Assembly (NCBI RefSeq): GCF_000716675.1
Contig: NZ_JNXT01000034.1
Coordinates: forward strand, 1-64,000
Length of the DNA stretch: 64,000 bases
DNA from: Streptomyces alboflavus
GTDB lineage: Bacteria; Actinomycetota; Actinomycetes; Streptomycetales; Streptomycetaceae
Direction: 5' to 3'
The notes under the pieces were generated by a model. It did no database searches, was not told the DNA's origin, and worked only from the letters and a program-made list of their open reading frames with translations. Both the position numbers and the translations under genes were made by a program. Positions 34,442 through 43,259 of the stretch are shown here, piece after piece; positions within the stretch are counted from its first letter, which is position 1, and each line of letters starts with the position of its first letter.

Positions 34442-36028
34442 TTGAGCAGCAAGCACACCAGCGGGACCGGCCGGGCCGGACGCCGCGCCGTCGCCCTTCC
34501 CCTCGGCGTCGCGGTGATCTCCGCGCTCGCCTTCCTGCCGGGCACCGCGTCCGCGCGGAGCGACGCCCCGGCGGCGCCCTCGGCGCCCGCAGCACCCGGC
34601 GTCGGCGTCCTCGCCGCGGCCGCGGACGGTTCGACGATGAGCTATGTCGTCAACGTCCGCACCGGGCAGGGCGGTTGGGCGGCCAAGTACGTCAAGAAGG
34701 CCATCGCCAAGGCCGACGGCAAGGTCGTGATCTCGTACGACAAGATCGGTGTGATCGTCGTCCACTCCGCGAACCCCGACTTCGCGAAGACGATCCGCAA
34801 GGTCAAGGGCGTGCAATCGGCCGGTGCCACGCGCACCGCGCCGCTGTCGGCGCAGTCCAGCGACGACATCGACGCCGCGCGTCCGCTGTCCGCCAAGGAG
34901 GCCGAGGCCGCCGCGGGCAAGGCGGGGGCCGGGCAGGACGAGTTCGAGCCGCTGCAGTGGGACCTGCCCGCCATGAAGGCGGACCAGGCCCACAAGGTGT
35001 CCCTCGGCAGCCCGAAGGTGACCGTCGGCGTCCTCGACTCCGGCGTCGACGACACCCACCCGGACATCGCGCCGAACTTCGACAGGCGCGCCTCGGCGAG
35101 CTGTCTGGGCGGCGTGCCCACGCAGAAGGACAACGCGTGGCGTCCGGTGGCCAAGGAGAGCGACCACGGCATGCACGTGGCGGGCACCATCGCCGCCGCG
35201 AAGAACGGCACCGGTGTCACGGGTGTCGCGCCGGGCGTGAAGGTCGCGAGCCTGAAGGTGGCCGAGCCAGCGACCGGCATGTACTACACGGAGGCCGTCG
35301 TCTGCGGCTTCATGTGGGCGGCCGACCACGGCGTGGACGTCACGAACAGCAGCTACTACACCGACCCGTGGCTGTTCAACTGCCGTACCGACGCCGACCA
35401 GAAGGCACTGGTCGACGCGGTCGGGCGGGCGACCAGGTACGCGGAGCGCAAGGGCGCGGTGAACGTCGCCGCGGCCGGCAACGCGGAGACGGACCTCGCC
35501 CAGGACGAGATCGTCGACGAGTCGAGCCCGGACGACACGACGCCCGTCAAGCGGACCATCAAGACCGCGGACTGCCTCGACATACCGTCGCAGCTCCCGG
35601 GCGTGGTGACGGTGTCGTCGACGGGCGCGAAGGGCATCAAGTCGTCGTTCTCGAACTACGGCAAGGGCGTCATCGACATCGCGGCGCCGGGCGGCGACTC
35701 CACCGCCTTCCAGAAGCCGCAGCCGCCCGCCACCAGCGGGCTGATCCTGTCGACGCTGCCGGGCGGCAAGTTCGGCTACAAGGCCGGTACGTCGATGGCC
35801 TCGCCGCACACCGCGGGCGTGGCCGCGCTCATCAAGTCGACGCACCCGAAGGCCTCCGCGGCCCGGGTGAAGGCCCTGCTGTACCGCCAGGCCGACGCGA
35901 TGGCGTGCACCGACCCCTACGACATCGACGGCGACGGCAAGGTCGACGCGGTGTGCGCGGGCGGGAAGAACAAGAACGGCTTCTACGGCGTGGGCATGTC
36001 CGACGCGCTGGACGCCGTGCGCAAGTAA
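34442..36028 (+). CDS. Secreted S8 family serine protease (subtilase) 2
   Basis: A 528-residue paralogue of the preceding protease, 13 bases downstream. It has the same plan: signal peptide (VALPLGVAVISALAFLPGTA), prodomain, Asp in VGVLDSGVDDTHPD, His in DHGMHVAGTIAA and Ser in KAGTSMASPHTAGVAALI. The acidic loop is kept (MACTDPYDIDGDGKVDAVC). The start is TTG at 34442 with GGGGAAC upstream. The two genes are one transcript and clearly a tandem duplication that has diverged substantially. Confidence 0.94.
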   Translation: MSSKHTSGTGRAGRRAVALPLGVAVISALAFLPGTASARSDAPAAPSAPAAPGVGVLAAAADGSTMSYVVNVRTGQGGWAAKYVKKAIAKADGKVVISYDKIGVIVVHSANPDFAKTIRKVKGVQSAGATRTAPLSAQSSDDIDAARPLSAKEAEAAAGKAGAGQDEFEPLQWDLPAMKADQAHKVSLGSPKVTVGVLDSGVDDTHPDIAPNFDRRASASCLGGVPTQKDNAWRPVAKESDHGMHVAGTIAAAKNGTGVTGVAPGVKVASLKVAEPATGMYYTEAVVCGFMWAADHGVDVTNSSYYTDPWLFNCRTDADQKALVDAVGRATRYAERKGAVNVAAAGNAETDLAQDEIVDESSPDDTTPVKRTIKTADCLDIPSQLPGVVTVSSTGAKGIKSSFSNYGKGVIDIAAPGGDSTAFQKPQPPATSGLILSTLPGGKFGYKAGTSMASPHTAGVAALIKSTHPKASAARVKALLYRQADAMACTDPYDIDGDGKVDAVCAGGKNKNGFYGVGMSDALDAVRK

Positions 36029-36047
36029 CGCCTCAGTGAGGTGGTGA

Positions 36048-36080
36048 GGGCCGGGCGGTGTGCGGACCGCCCGGCCCTTC
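36048..36080 (+). terminator. Terminator after the protease pair
   Basis: GGGCCGGGCGGT (36048-36059) pairs with ACCGCCCGGCCC (36066-36077) around GTGCGG and is followed by TTC. It lies just upstream of the next gene. Confidence 0.7.
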
Positions 36081-36097
36081 GCGAGAGGATGCATGGC

Positions 36098-36748
36098 ATG
36101 TACGCGTACCAGGACTCGACGTTCGTCTACGAAGGGCAGCAGCAGTGGCGGGCCGAACCTGACCGCCCCGGATGGCAGTTGTGGCTCCGGTTCGTGCTGA
36201 CCGTGCTGGTCCTGCCGGTGTGGTGGCTGCTGCTCCTCGCCTTCGCGCTCGTCATGATCGTGGTCGCGATGTTCGCCGAGATCCTGACCGTCATCCCGGG
36301 CTTCGAGCGCGGCGCCGAGCGCGCCATGGACTCCGTCATCGGCAAGATCTCCCTCTGGCCGCGCTGGGCCGTGACCTGGCCCGAGCTGAACCACGAGGGC
36401 GACACCGCCTTCCACGCCGCGCGGGTCGACGCGTACCTGGACAAGTGGACGAAGCGCGCGGCCAGGCCCAAGGCCCCGAAGAAGCCCGCGCCCCCGACGG
36501 AGTGCGAGGTGCCGTGGCGCACGTACCGGGGCGTCGGCGGCGCGTACGTCGTCGAGGCGGCGGCGCGGCGCGGCTGGGAGCTGCGGCCGTCCGACCCGGC
36601 GCAGGAGATCCGGCTGTGGTGGTCGGCGGCTTCGGCGGCGGGGGCCACGGGGCCGGGGGTCGCGGGGCCGGGCGCTGGTGGGCCAGGGGCCCCGGGGCCG
36701 GGGGCTTTTGGTCCTGCGACGGGGTACCCGCCCGCGGGCACGGCATAG
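36098..36748 (+). CDS. Hypothetical membrane protein with Gly/Pro-rich tail
   Basis: A 216-residue protein. Two closely spaced hydrophobic segments (WLRFVLTVLVLPVWWLLLLAF and ALVMIVVAMFAEILTVIPGF) span residues 25-70. A soluble region contains CEVPWRTYRGVGGAYVVEAA, and the C-terminus is a Gly/Pro/Ala-rich tail with repeated GPGA. The start is uncertain between ATG 36089 and ATG 36098; GAGAGG is better spaced for 36098. Function unknown. Confidence 0.7.
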   Translation: MYAYQDSTFVYEGQQQWRAEPDRPGWQLWLRFVLTVLVLPVWWLLLLAFALVMIVVAMFAEILTVIPGFERGAERAMDSVIGKISLWPRWAVTWPELNHEGDTAFHAARVDAYLDKWTKRAARPKAPKKPAPPTECEVPWRTYRGVGGAYVVEAAARRGWELRPSDPAQEIRLWWSAASAAGATGPGVAGPGAGGPGAPGPGAFGPATGYPPAGTA

Positions 36749-36755
36749 TGACTGT

Positions 36756-38144
36756 ATGACGCAATCACCCTTGGACGGCGCCGCGGTCGCCTGGGACGCG
36801 CTCGGGGGCGACCCCGCGCTCCTGTCCCGCCTCTCCCCCGTCGTACGCGAGGACACCCTGCCCGCGCGGCTCCCGGTGCGGGCGCTCGCGCGGTCCTGTG
36901 TGGGCGTCTGCGCGCTCGCCGCCGCCGAGTTGGCGGCCCTGCGCACGGGGCGGGACGTGCCGCACGCGCGCGTGGACGACGGTTCGGTGGCCGCCGCGTT
37001 CGCCAGTGAACGGCACCTCCTCGTGAACGGGCGCGCGCCGGAGTCGTTCGCGCCCCTGTCGCGCTTCTGGCGCACCGCCGACGGCTGGGTGCGCACGCAC
37101 GCCAACTACCCGCACCACCGGGCCCGCCTGCTCGCCGCGCTGGGTCTCGGCGACGGCGAGGCGTCCGTGGAGCGCGTCGGCGCCCGCCTCGCGGAGCTGC
37201 CCGCCGCCGAGGCCGAGGAGGCGGTGTACGCCGCCGGGGGCCTGGCCGTCGCCCTGCGCACGCCGCAGGAGTGGGCCGCGCATCCCCAGGGGGTCGCAGT
37301 GGCCGGGCTCCCCCTCGTGGGCCGGGAGCGGCTCGGTGACGGCGCCCCGCCCGCGACGGCGCCCCTCCGGGCCGCGGCCACGGACCCGCTCCTGCCCGCC
37401 GCCGGGCTGCGCGTCCTCGACCTCACGCGCGTCATCGCCGGACCGGTCGCCACCCGTACGCTCGCCCTGCTCGGCGCCGACGTGCTGCGCGTCGACCCGC
37501 CGCACCTGCCCGAACTCCCCGACCAGCACGCCGACACGGGCTTCGGCAAGCGCTCCGCCACCCTCGACCTCGGCGCCCCCGCGGACCGGCGCGCCTTCGA
37601 GGACCTGCTCGCCCGGGCCGACGTGGTCGTGACCGGCTACCGGCCCGGCACCCTCGATCGGTTCGGGCTCGCCCCCGAGGCGCTGGCCGAGCGGCGGCCC
37701 GGCCTCGTCGTGGCGCAGCTCTCGGCGTGGGGCACGAGCGGCCCGTGGTCCGGCCGCCGCGGCTTCGACAGCCTGGTGCAGGTGGCCACGGGCATCGCGG
37801 TGGCCGAGGGCGCGCCGGACGCGCCCGGTGCGCTGCCCGCGCAGGCGCTGGACCACGGCACGGGGTATCTGCTGGCCGCGGCGGTGCTGCGGGCGCTGTC
37901 GGAGCGGCTGGGGGGAACCGCCGACGGCACGGGTGGCACGCCGGTGGTGCGGCTCGCTCTCGCGCGGACGGCGGCGTGGCTCACGGGCTGGCCTACGTAC
38001 GCGGCGGATCCCTGGCTCACCGGGACGGACGGTCCGCTGGGTCTGCTGCGGCACGCCCTCCCGCCGGTGTCCTTCGACGGCGGGCCCGTGAACTGGGGGC
38101 GGCCGCCGGGCGGTTGGGGCGGGGATGCCCCTGTGTGGCGGTGA
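36756..38144 (+). CDS. CoA-transferase family III (CaiB/BaiF), apparently permuted
   Basis: A 462-residue protein. The usual N-terminal CaiB Rossmann part begins only at residue 210 (GLRVLDLTRVIAGPVATRTL, then GADVLRVDPP, GFGKRSATLDLG and ADVVVTGYRPGTLDRFGL). The first 200 residues instead resemble the segment normally found after it (SRFWRTADGWVRTHANYPHH, then a helical AARLAEL-like stretch and GLPLVG). The parts therefore seem to be in swapped order. The family moves CoA between carboxylic acids; the substrate is unknown. ATG 36756 lies eight bases after the preceding stop. Confidence 0.82.
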   Translation: MTQSPLDGAAVAWDALGGDPALLSRLSPVVREDTLPARLPVRALARSCVGVCALAAAELAALRTGRDVPHARVDDGSVAAAFASERHLLVNGRAPESFAPLSRFWRTADGWVRTHANYPHHRARLLAALGLGDGEASVERVGARLAELPAAEAEEAVYAAGGLAVALRTPQEWAAHPQGVAVAGLPLVGRERLGDGAPPATAPLRAAATDPLLPAAGLRVLDLTRVIAGPVATRTLALLGADVLRVDPPHLPELPDQHADTGFGKRSATLDLGAPADRRAFEDLLARADVVVTGYRPGTLDRFGLAPEALAERRPGLVVAQLSAWGTSGPWSGRRGFDSLVQVATGIAVAEGAPDAPGALPAQALDHGTGYLLAAAVLRALSERLGGTADGTGGTPVVRLALARTAAWLTGWPTYAADPWLTGTDGPLGLLRHALPPVSFDGGPVNWGRPPGGWGGDAPVWR

Positions 38145-38228
38145 GCGGGGCCGGACGGTCGGAATGACATTCCGCCAGTTGTTTGCCCGGACTTGCCCGG
38201 GAGTGCGACGACTGGTGAAGATCTTGTG

Positions 38229-39512
38229 GTGAGCTCCATACGACCGCCAGGGGACCCGGGTGGCGAGGCCACGGCCGGGACGGCCGCCTCCTCGTCGCAC
38301 CCGGGGTATTCGGCCCCGCCGCACCGTCCGGGGGACGCGGGCCCGGCCGGCGCGCACGCGGCTCCGGCCGACACGACGCGTCCGGCCGTGCCCGACACGG
38401 CGTATCCGGACCCGGCCGACACGCTGCACCTCACCGTGCGGCGCACTCCGGACCCTGCCGACACCTTGCGCCTCACCGTGCGGCGCACGGAGCACCCCTC
38501 CGCGCCGCCCGCCGCTGCCCCGACCTCCCGAACCACCGCGCCCCGCCGCCCGTCCTCCCGCCGTGCCGTCGCCGTGCTCGTCCTCGTGGCCGTCGCGGCC
38601 GTGGTGCCGCTCTTCGGGCCCGCCGCCGTCCTGGACGGCACCGGTGAGGCCGAGGCGCCGGGCACGCCGGGCATCACGTTCCTGCGGACGGTGCTGTTCG
38701 CCGCGCTGTGCGTGCAGGTGGGCGAGGTGTTCGTGCGGCGGCTCGCGCGCCGGGTGCCGGGGGCGCCGCTCGCGTCGGCGCCGCCGGGGTGGGGGTGGTG
38801 GGCGGCCGTCGCGGGCGGTGTCGCCGCGCTCGGCCTGGCCTCGATCGTGGCCAGCGGCAACCTGGTGCCGCACCAGCCGTCCGACCTGGACGTCGGCGGC
38901 CTGTACCAGTCGCGGGACGGCCGCCTCGCGCTCCTCGAGGTCAACGCCTTCGTCGTGGCCGCCCTGTGCGCCCGCTCGCGCCGCCCGGACAGCGCGGTCC
39001 TGCCGCTGGCCGCCGTGATCGTGGCGGAGGCGCTGCGCGCCCACCCGCCGACGGAGGAGGCCGCGCTCGTCGGCTCGGGGCTGACCCTGGTGCACCTGAC
39101 GTGCGCGGCGCTGTGGGCGGGCGGCCTGCTGTACGCGCTGCGTACGCTGCGGAGCTGGCGAAGGACCGCCCCGGAGGCGGGCGTTGCCGTGCTCGGCCGC
39201 TACGCGCGCGTGGCCGCCGTCCTGTTCGCCGCCATCACCGCGAGCGGAATCGTCAGCACGCTGCGCCGGATGCCGCCGGACACCGTGGCGGACCAGCTGA
39301 CGGACACCGCCTACGGCCGCACCCTGCTCGCCAAGGTGCTGCTCGTGGCCGTCGTCGCCGTCCTCGCGCTGCTCTCCCGGCGCCGGCTGAAGCGGTCGCC
39401 CCGGGCCACGCTCAGCACGTACGCGCCCGCGCGCGCCGAGGTGATGGCACTCGGGGCCGTGGTCGCGGTGTCGGCGCTGCTCACCGTCGTTCCGGTGCCG
39501 ATCCGTTGGTGA
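38229..39512 (+). CDS. CopD-family copper-resistance-like membrane protein
   Basis: A protein of about 427 residues. The first 115 are hydrophilic and include a tandem near-repeat, DPADTLHLTVRRT followed by DPADTLRLTVRRT. Eight or so membrane helices come next, ending with the CopD-like segment TLVHLTCAALWAGGLLYAL and a region with TAYGRTLLAKVLLVAVVAVL. CopD proteins are linked to copper uptake into the periplasm or across the membrane. The start is uncertain: GTG at 38226 or 38229, or TTG at 38193. Its 3' end overlaps the convergent lysoplasmalogenase gene by 32 bases. Confidence 0.8.
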   Translation: MSSIRPPGDPGGEATAGTAASSSHPGYSAPPHRPGDAGPAGAHAAPADTTRPAVPDTAYPDPADTLHLTVRRTPDPADTLRLTVRRTEHPSAPPAAAPTSRTTAPRRPSSRRAVAVLVLVAVAAVVPLFGPAAVLDGTGEAEAPGTPGITFLRTVLFAALCVQVGEVFVRRLARRVPGAPLASAPPGWGWWAAVAGGVAALGLASIVASGNLVPHQPSDLDVGGLYQSRDGRLALLEVNAFVVAALCARSRRPDSAVLPLAAVIVAEALRAHPPTEEAALVGSGLTLVHLTCAALWAGGLLYALRTLRSWRRTAPEAGVAVLGRYARVAAVLFAAITASGIVSTLRRMPPDTVADQLTDTAYGRTLLAKVLLVAVVAVLALLSRRRLKRSPRATLSTYAPARAEVMALGAVVAVSALLTVVPVPIRW

Positions 39513-40215
39513 GGGTGGCGGTGAGCACGCCCCGGGTCAGGAGGGCCTGGGCGGCCAGGTAGGTCAGCATGATCCAGAAGTCGGGGCGGGGTGCCTGCGC
39601 CCAGTCGGCGACGTCCGTGGCGATGAGGGTGTCCGACAGGAGGAAGAGGCCGCCGCCCGCCGCGGCGGTCAGGCCGAGGGTGGTCGCGCCGAAGGCCATG
39701 GCGGTCAGGAGCAGGCTGTAGCCCGCCACCGGGATCCGCATGTCCGACGGCAGGTCGGGCCACAGGAGCGCCACGGTGACGATCAGGGCGCAGGCGTAGG
39801 TGGCCACGACGAAGGTGCCCCGGGCCGGGGCGTGGTGCTCGCCGTGTCTGCGGAACAGGGCCAGGTAGCAGAGGTGGCCGACGGCGAAGGAGCCCATGCC
39901 CGCGAGGAAGAGCGGGTCGGCGTCGCCGAGGAGGAGGACGTCGCCGCCCCAGCCGAAGAGGAGGGCCGCCACCAGGAGGGGCGGGCCCTGGCGGAGGACC
40001 GCGTAGGCCGCGAGCAGGGGCATCAGGAGCGGCTTCAGGACGGTGTGGCCCGTGTCGGCCCCCAGGGCGAGGGCCGAGAGGTCGCCGGCCGCCACGAGGG
40101 CGAAGGCCGCGAGGACCACCGTGCCGTAGCCGTGCCTCCTGGACGTCGGCGGATCGGCGCCCGGCGCCGGGGGTGGTGCCGCGAGCGTCGGCTCGCCCGG
40201 CTCCGCGCGGGTCAC
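39481..40215 (-). CDS. Lysoplasmalogenase family protein (YhhN/TMEM86)
   Basis: A 244-residue integral membrane protein with about eight helices. Motifs of the YhhN/TMEM86 family are HTVLKPLLMPLLAAYAV (residues about 57-73), LFGWGGDVLLL and FAVGHLCYLALF, with conserved Asp and His in the membrane. Animal TMEM86B hydrolyses the vinyl-ether bond of lysoplasmalogens. It overlaps the upstream desaturase-like gene by four bases, which suggests a shared lipid substrate. Confidence 0.87.
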   Translation of the reverse strand: MTRAEPGEPTLAAPPPAPGADPPTSRRHGYGTVVLAAFALVAAGDLSALALGADTGHTVLKPLLMPLLAAYAVLRQGPPLLVAALLFGWGGDVLLLGDADPLFLAGMGSFAVGHLCYLALFRRHGEHHAPARGTFVVATYACALIVTVALLWPDLPSDMRIPVAGYSLLLTAMAFGATTLGLTAAAGGGLFLLSDTLIATDVADWAQAPRPDFWIMLTYLAAQALLTRGVLTATLTNGSAPERR

Positions 40216-41108
40216 GCCGCGGGCTCCGTCGTGCGCTCCTGCGTCGGCACCGGCACCGCCGTCGCCTCCGGTGGCCGGGACGGCTGCCAGCCCGGGCCCC
40301 GGAAGACCCGGCCCGCCCGCTCGCCCCAGCTGGAGGCGCTCTTCAGGTCCCTGGCGATCGCCGCGTACTCGTGGGTGGCGACGCGCAGCGGGTTGTACGT
40401 CGTGATGTTCTTCGTGAGGCCGTAGACCGGGCGGTCAGTCTCGGGGACCCAGGAGCGGAACAGGCGGTCCCAGACGATCAGGATGCCGCCGAAGTTGCGG
40501 TCCAGGTAGCCGCCCTGCGAGGCGTGGTGGACGCGGTGGTGGGAGGGCGTGTTGAAGACGTACTCGATGGGCCGGGGCAGCTTGCCGATGCGTTCGGTGT
40601 GGATCCAGAACTGGTAGACGAGGTTCGTCGCCGAACAGAAGGCGAGGGCGGCAGGGTGCACGCCGAGGGCGATCAGCGGCAGGTAGAACGGCCACACCGT
40701 GAGGCTCGTCCAGGGCTGGCGGAGCGCGGTGGTGAAGTTGAACTTCTCGCTGGAGTGGTGCACCACGTGGCAGGCCCACAGGACGCGGATCACGTGGTGG
40801 CCGCGGTGCGACCAGTAGTAGAAGAAGTCCTGCGCGAGCAGCATCAGCGGAATCGTCCACCACAGGACGGGCACGCGCAGCGGCGTCAGCGCGTACACCC
40901 CGGAGTAGACGGCGACGATCGGGATCTTCCAGAGGAAGTCGAAGACCAGGCTGCCGAGCCCCATGGTGATGCTGGTGGCGGCGTCCTTGGTCTCGTACCC
41001 GGCGGCGTCCTCGTCGGGGTGGACCCGGTGGCTGATGATCTCGACGACCGTGAGCACCACGAAGGCGGGGATGGACCACAGCACGACATCGGGCAGGTTC
41101 GGGGACAT
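40212..41108 (-). CDS. Sterol desaturase/fatty-acid hydroxylase family protein
   Basis: A 298-residue di-iron membrane oxygenase. The histidine boxes are visible: HRGHH (in YYWSHRGHHVIR), HVVHHSSEKFN and HHRVHHASQGG, plus a further His in QFWIHTERIG. Four or so membrane helices hold the active site at the cytoplasmic face. The family includes alkylglycerol monooxygenase as well as sterol and carotenoid hydroxylases. Coupling to a lysoplasmalogenase-type gene favours an ether-lipid substrate; this is inference. No tetrahydrobiopterin genes are seen. Confidence 0.9.
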   Translation of the reverse strand: MSPNLPDVVLWSIPAFVVLTVVEIISHRVHPDEDAAGYETKDAATSITMGLGSLVFDFLWKIPIVAVYSGVYALTPLRVPVLWWTIPLMLLAQDFFYYWSHRGHHVIRVLWACHVVHHSSEKFNFTTALRQPWTSLTVWPFYLPLIALGVHPAALAFCSATNLVYQFWIHTERIGKLPRPIEYVFNTPSHHRVHHASQGGYLDRNFGGILIVWDRLFRSWVPETDRPVYGLTKNITTYNPLRVATHEYAAIARDLKSASSWGERAGRVFRGPGWQPSRPPEATAVPVPTQERTTEPAA

Positions 41109-41231
41109 GCGTGCACGGTAGAACGGCCTCTGGGCTGCCGCTAGGGGTTGTTACCGATAAGTATTACCGCGGGTACGGCCCTGGTTTTTGGTGATCTCCG
41201 CCAATGCGGGGCGCAGGTCCGTACCACCGCC

Positions 41232-41954
41232 TCACACCCCGGCCGCGCCGAGCAGCGCCCCCGCCCCGTACGTCACCGCCATCGCGAGCGCCCCGCCCGC
41301 CACGTTCCGCACGACGGCGGGCCGCACCGCCGCGGCGCCGAGCCGGGCGCTGCTGAGGCCGGTGAGGGCGAGCGCGCCGAGCACCGAGAGGACAGTGACG
41401 CCAAGGCGCCAATCGGCGGGCGGGAGCACCATGGCGAGCAGCGGGAGCAGCGCGCCCGCGGTGAACGCGAGGAAGCTCGCCCACGCGGCGTGCCAGGGGT
41501 TGGTCAGCTCGTCGGGGTCGATGCCGAGCTCCACGCGCGCGTGGGCGCGCAGGGCGTCCCGCTCGGTGAGCTGCACGGCGGCCTCGCGGGCCACGTCACG
41601 GCTGAGCCCTCGCTCTTCGAGGAGGTCGGTCAGCTCGGCGAGTTCGGCCTCGGGCTGCTCGCGCAGTTCGCGCTTCTCCATGGCCAGGGCGGCCTTCTCG
41701 GAGTCGCGCTGGGTGGACACGGAGACGTACTCGCCCGCGGCCATCGACATCGACCCGGCGAGCAGTCCGGCGAGGCCCGCCGTCAGGATCGTGGCGCGCT
41801 CGTCGGTGGCACCGGCGACACCGACGACGAGGCCCGCGGTGGACACGATGCCGTCGTTGGCGCCGAGGACCGCGGCCCGCAGCCAGTTGAGGCGGGTGCC
41901 GAGCGCCCCGCCGTGGGCCTCGTCGTGGTCGGGGGCGGGCGCGGAATCGCTCAT
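41232..41954 (-). CDS. VIT1/CCC1-family iron or manganese transporter
   Basis: A 240-residue membrane protein. It opens with RAAVLGANDGIVSTAGLVVG, the VIT family signature. Helix 2 contains GLLAGSMSMAAGEYVSVSTQ, and a cytosolic helical loop rich in Glu (EAELAELTDLLEERG) is the metal-binding region. Three more helices follow. Such proteins move Fe2+ or Mn2+ out of the cytosol. It stands alone between two operons. Confidence 0.92.
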   Translation of the reverse strand: MSDSAPAPDHDEAHGGALGTRLNWLRAAVLGANDGIVSTAGLVVGVAGATDERATILTAGLAGLLAGSMSMAAGEYVSVSTQRDSEKAALAMEKRELREQPEAELAELTDLLEERGLSRDVAREAAVQLTERDALRAHARVELGIDPDELTNPWHAAWASFLAFTAGALLPLLAMVLPPADWRLGVTVLSVLGALALTGLSSARLGAAAVRPAVVRNVAGGALAMAVTYGAGALLGAAGV

Positions 41955-42008
41955 CCGGGGAGGGTCTCACCCGGTGCGCCGCCCGCACGGCAGCGGCGCA
42001 CCGGGGGC

Positions 42009-43259
42009 TCACCAGACCCTGGTCTGCCCGCCGGGCGCGAACACCGGGCTCGTCGCCCCGGCCGGGGCCTTCTCCAGGGGTTCGGCGAGCTCCTGGACGG
42101 TGGGCCCGACCTGCGCCGCGATCGCGTCGAGCCGCCCCAGGTCGAAGCCGTAGACACGGGCCGCGTTGCCGCCCGCCATGGCCGCGACCTCGGCCGGGGG
42201 CAGGCCCGCGTAGGCGGCGCGCAGGCCCTCGCGCGAGAAGGGGTGGGTGCCCTCGTCGTGCGGGTAGTCGCTGCCCCACATGATCTTGTCGAGGCCGACG
42301 CGGTCGCGCACCGCCGCCTCGTGCGGACGCATGAAGCTGGCGCCCACGAAGCAGTTGTCCCGCCACACCTCGGAGGGTCCCTTGCCCATGGCCTCGGAGA
42401 GCCCGGCGCCGAACTTGGCCTCGGCGGTGTCCCGGCGCGCGACGGCCGCGACGAGCCGCCCGTGGTAGTAGTCCAGCATGGCGAGCACGCCCGGGATCCA
42501 GCCGGAGCCCTGCTCGGTGAGGACCAGCTTCAGCTCGGGGTGGCGCCGGAACGCGCCGCCGAACATCAGGTGCCACAGCGCCCGGTGGGAGAACCACGTC
42601 GTCTCCACCATGAACACCGCGCGCGCGGCGGGCTCGTCGCCGAGCGGCGGCGAGGCCGAGCCCGCGTGGTGGTTCACGGGCACGCCCAGCTCCGCGCAGA
42701 CCGCCCACAGCGGGTCGTACGTCTGCGAGTACAGCTCGGGCAGGCCGGACCCCGGCGGCGTGCCGGGCACGAGGACCCCGCCGGTGAGGCCCGCGTCGAC
42801 GCACCGGCGGACCTCCCTGACGGCCTCCTCGACGTCGTTGAGCAGGATCTGGAAGACGCCCGCCCGGCGCCCGGGTGCCGCCGCGCAGAAGTCCGCGAGC
42901 CAGCGGTTGTGGGCGCGCAGTCCGGCCCAGCGCTGCTCGTACTCCTGCCGGGTCGGCGCCGGGGCCATCAGGGACGCCGACGGGAAGAACGGCGGGATGG
43001 TGTTGGGGAACACCACTTCGGCGACGATGCCGTCGGCCTCCAGCTCGGCGACACGGCGCTCGGAGTTCCAGTTGCGGTCGGCGGTGTCGGCGAGCAGGTC
43101 CTCGTACGGATTGACGTAGGTGGCCGCCCAGGCGTCGAAGGCGTCGTGGTGGCGGGCGGCCAGGTAGGGCCTGTAGTCGAGGAGGTCGGCGCCCGCGTGG
43201 CAGTCGGCGGAGATGACGGTGTAGCGGTCGGTGTCGGCGTACGTCCTTGCGTCGGTCAT
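42009..43259 (-). CDS. Amidohydrolase family 2 protein (operon gene 4)
   Basis: A 416-residue TIM-barrel protein of the amidohydrolase-2/ACMSD-like type. It begins near residue 14 with TVISADCHAGADLLDYRPYL, where the canonical HxH metal pair is replaced by DCHAG. Later barrel motifs are VNHHAGS (His pair), LTEQGSGW and IMWGSDYPHDEGTHPF, the conserved Asp ending. It overlaps the upstream paralogue by four bases (ATGA). The enzyme probably hydrolyses or decarboxylates a cyclic or branched acid intermediate; the exact reaction is unknown. Confidence 0.85.
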   Translation of the reverse strand: MTDARTYADTDRYTVISADCHAGADLLDYRPYLAARHHDAFDAWAATYVNPYEDLLADTADRNWNSERRVAELEADGIVAEVVFPNTIPPFFPSASLMAPAPTRQEYEQRWAGLRAHNRWLADFCAAAPGRRAGVFQILLNDVEEAVREVRRCVDAGLTGGVLVPGTPPGSGLPELYSQTYDPLWAVCAELGVPVNHHAGSASPPLGDEPAARAVFMVETTWFSHRALWHLMFGGAFRRHPELKLVLTEQGSGWIPGVLAMLDYYHGRLVAAVARRDTAEAKFGAGLSEAMGKGPSEVWRDNCFVGASFMRPHEAAVRDRVGLDKIMWGSDYPHDEGTHPFSREGLRAAYAGLPPAEVAAMAGGNAARVYGFDLGRLDAIAAQVGPTVQELAEPLEKAPAGATSPVFAPGGQTRVW

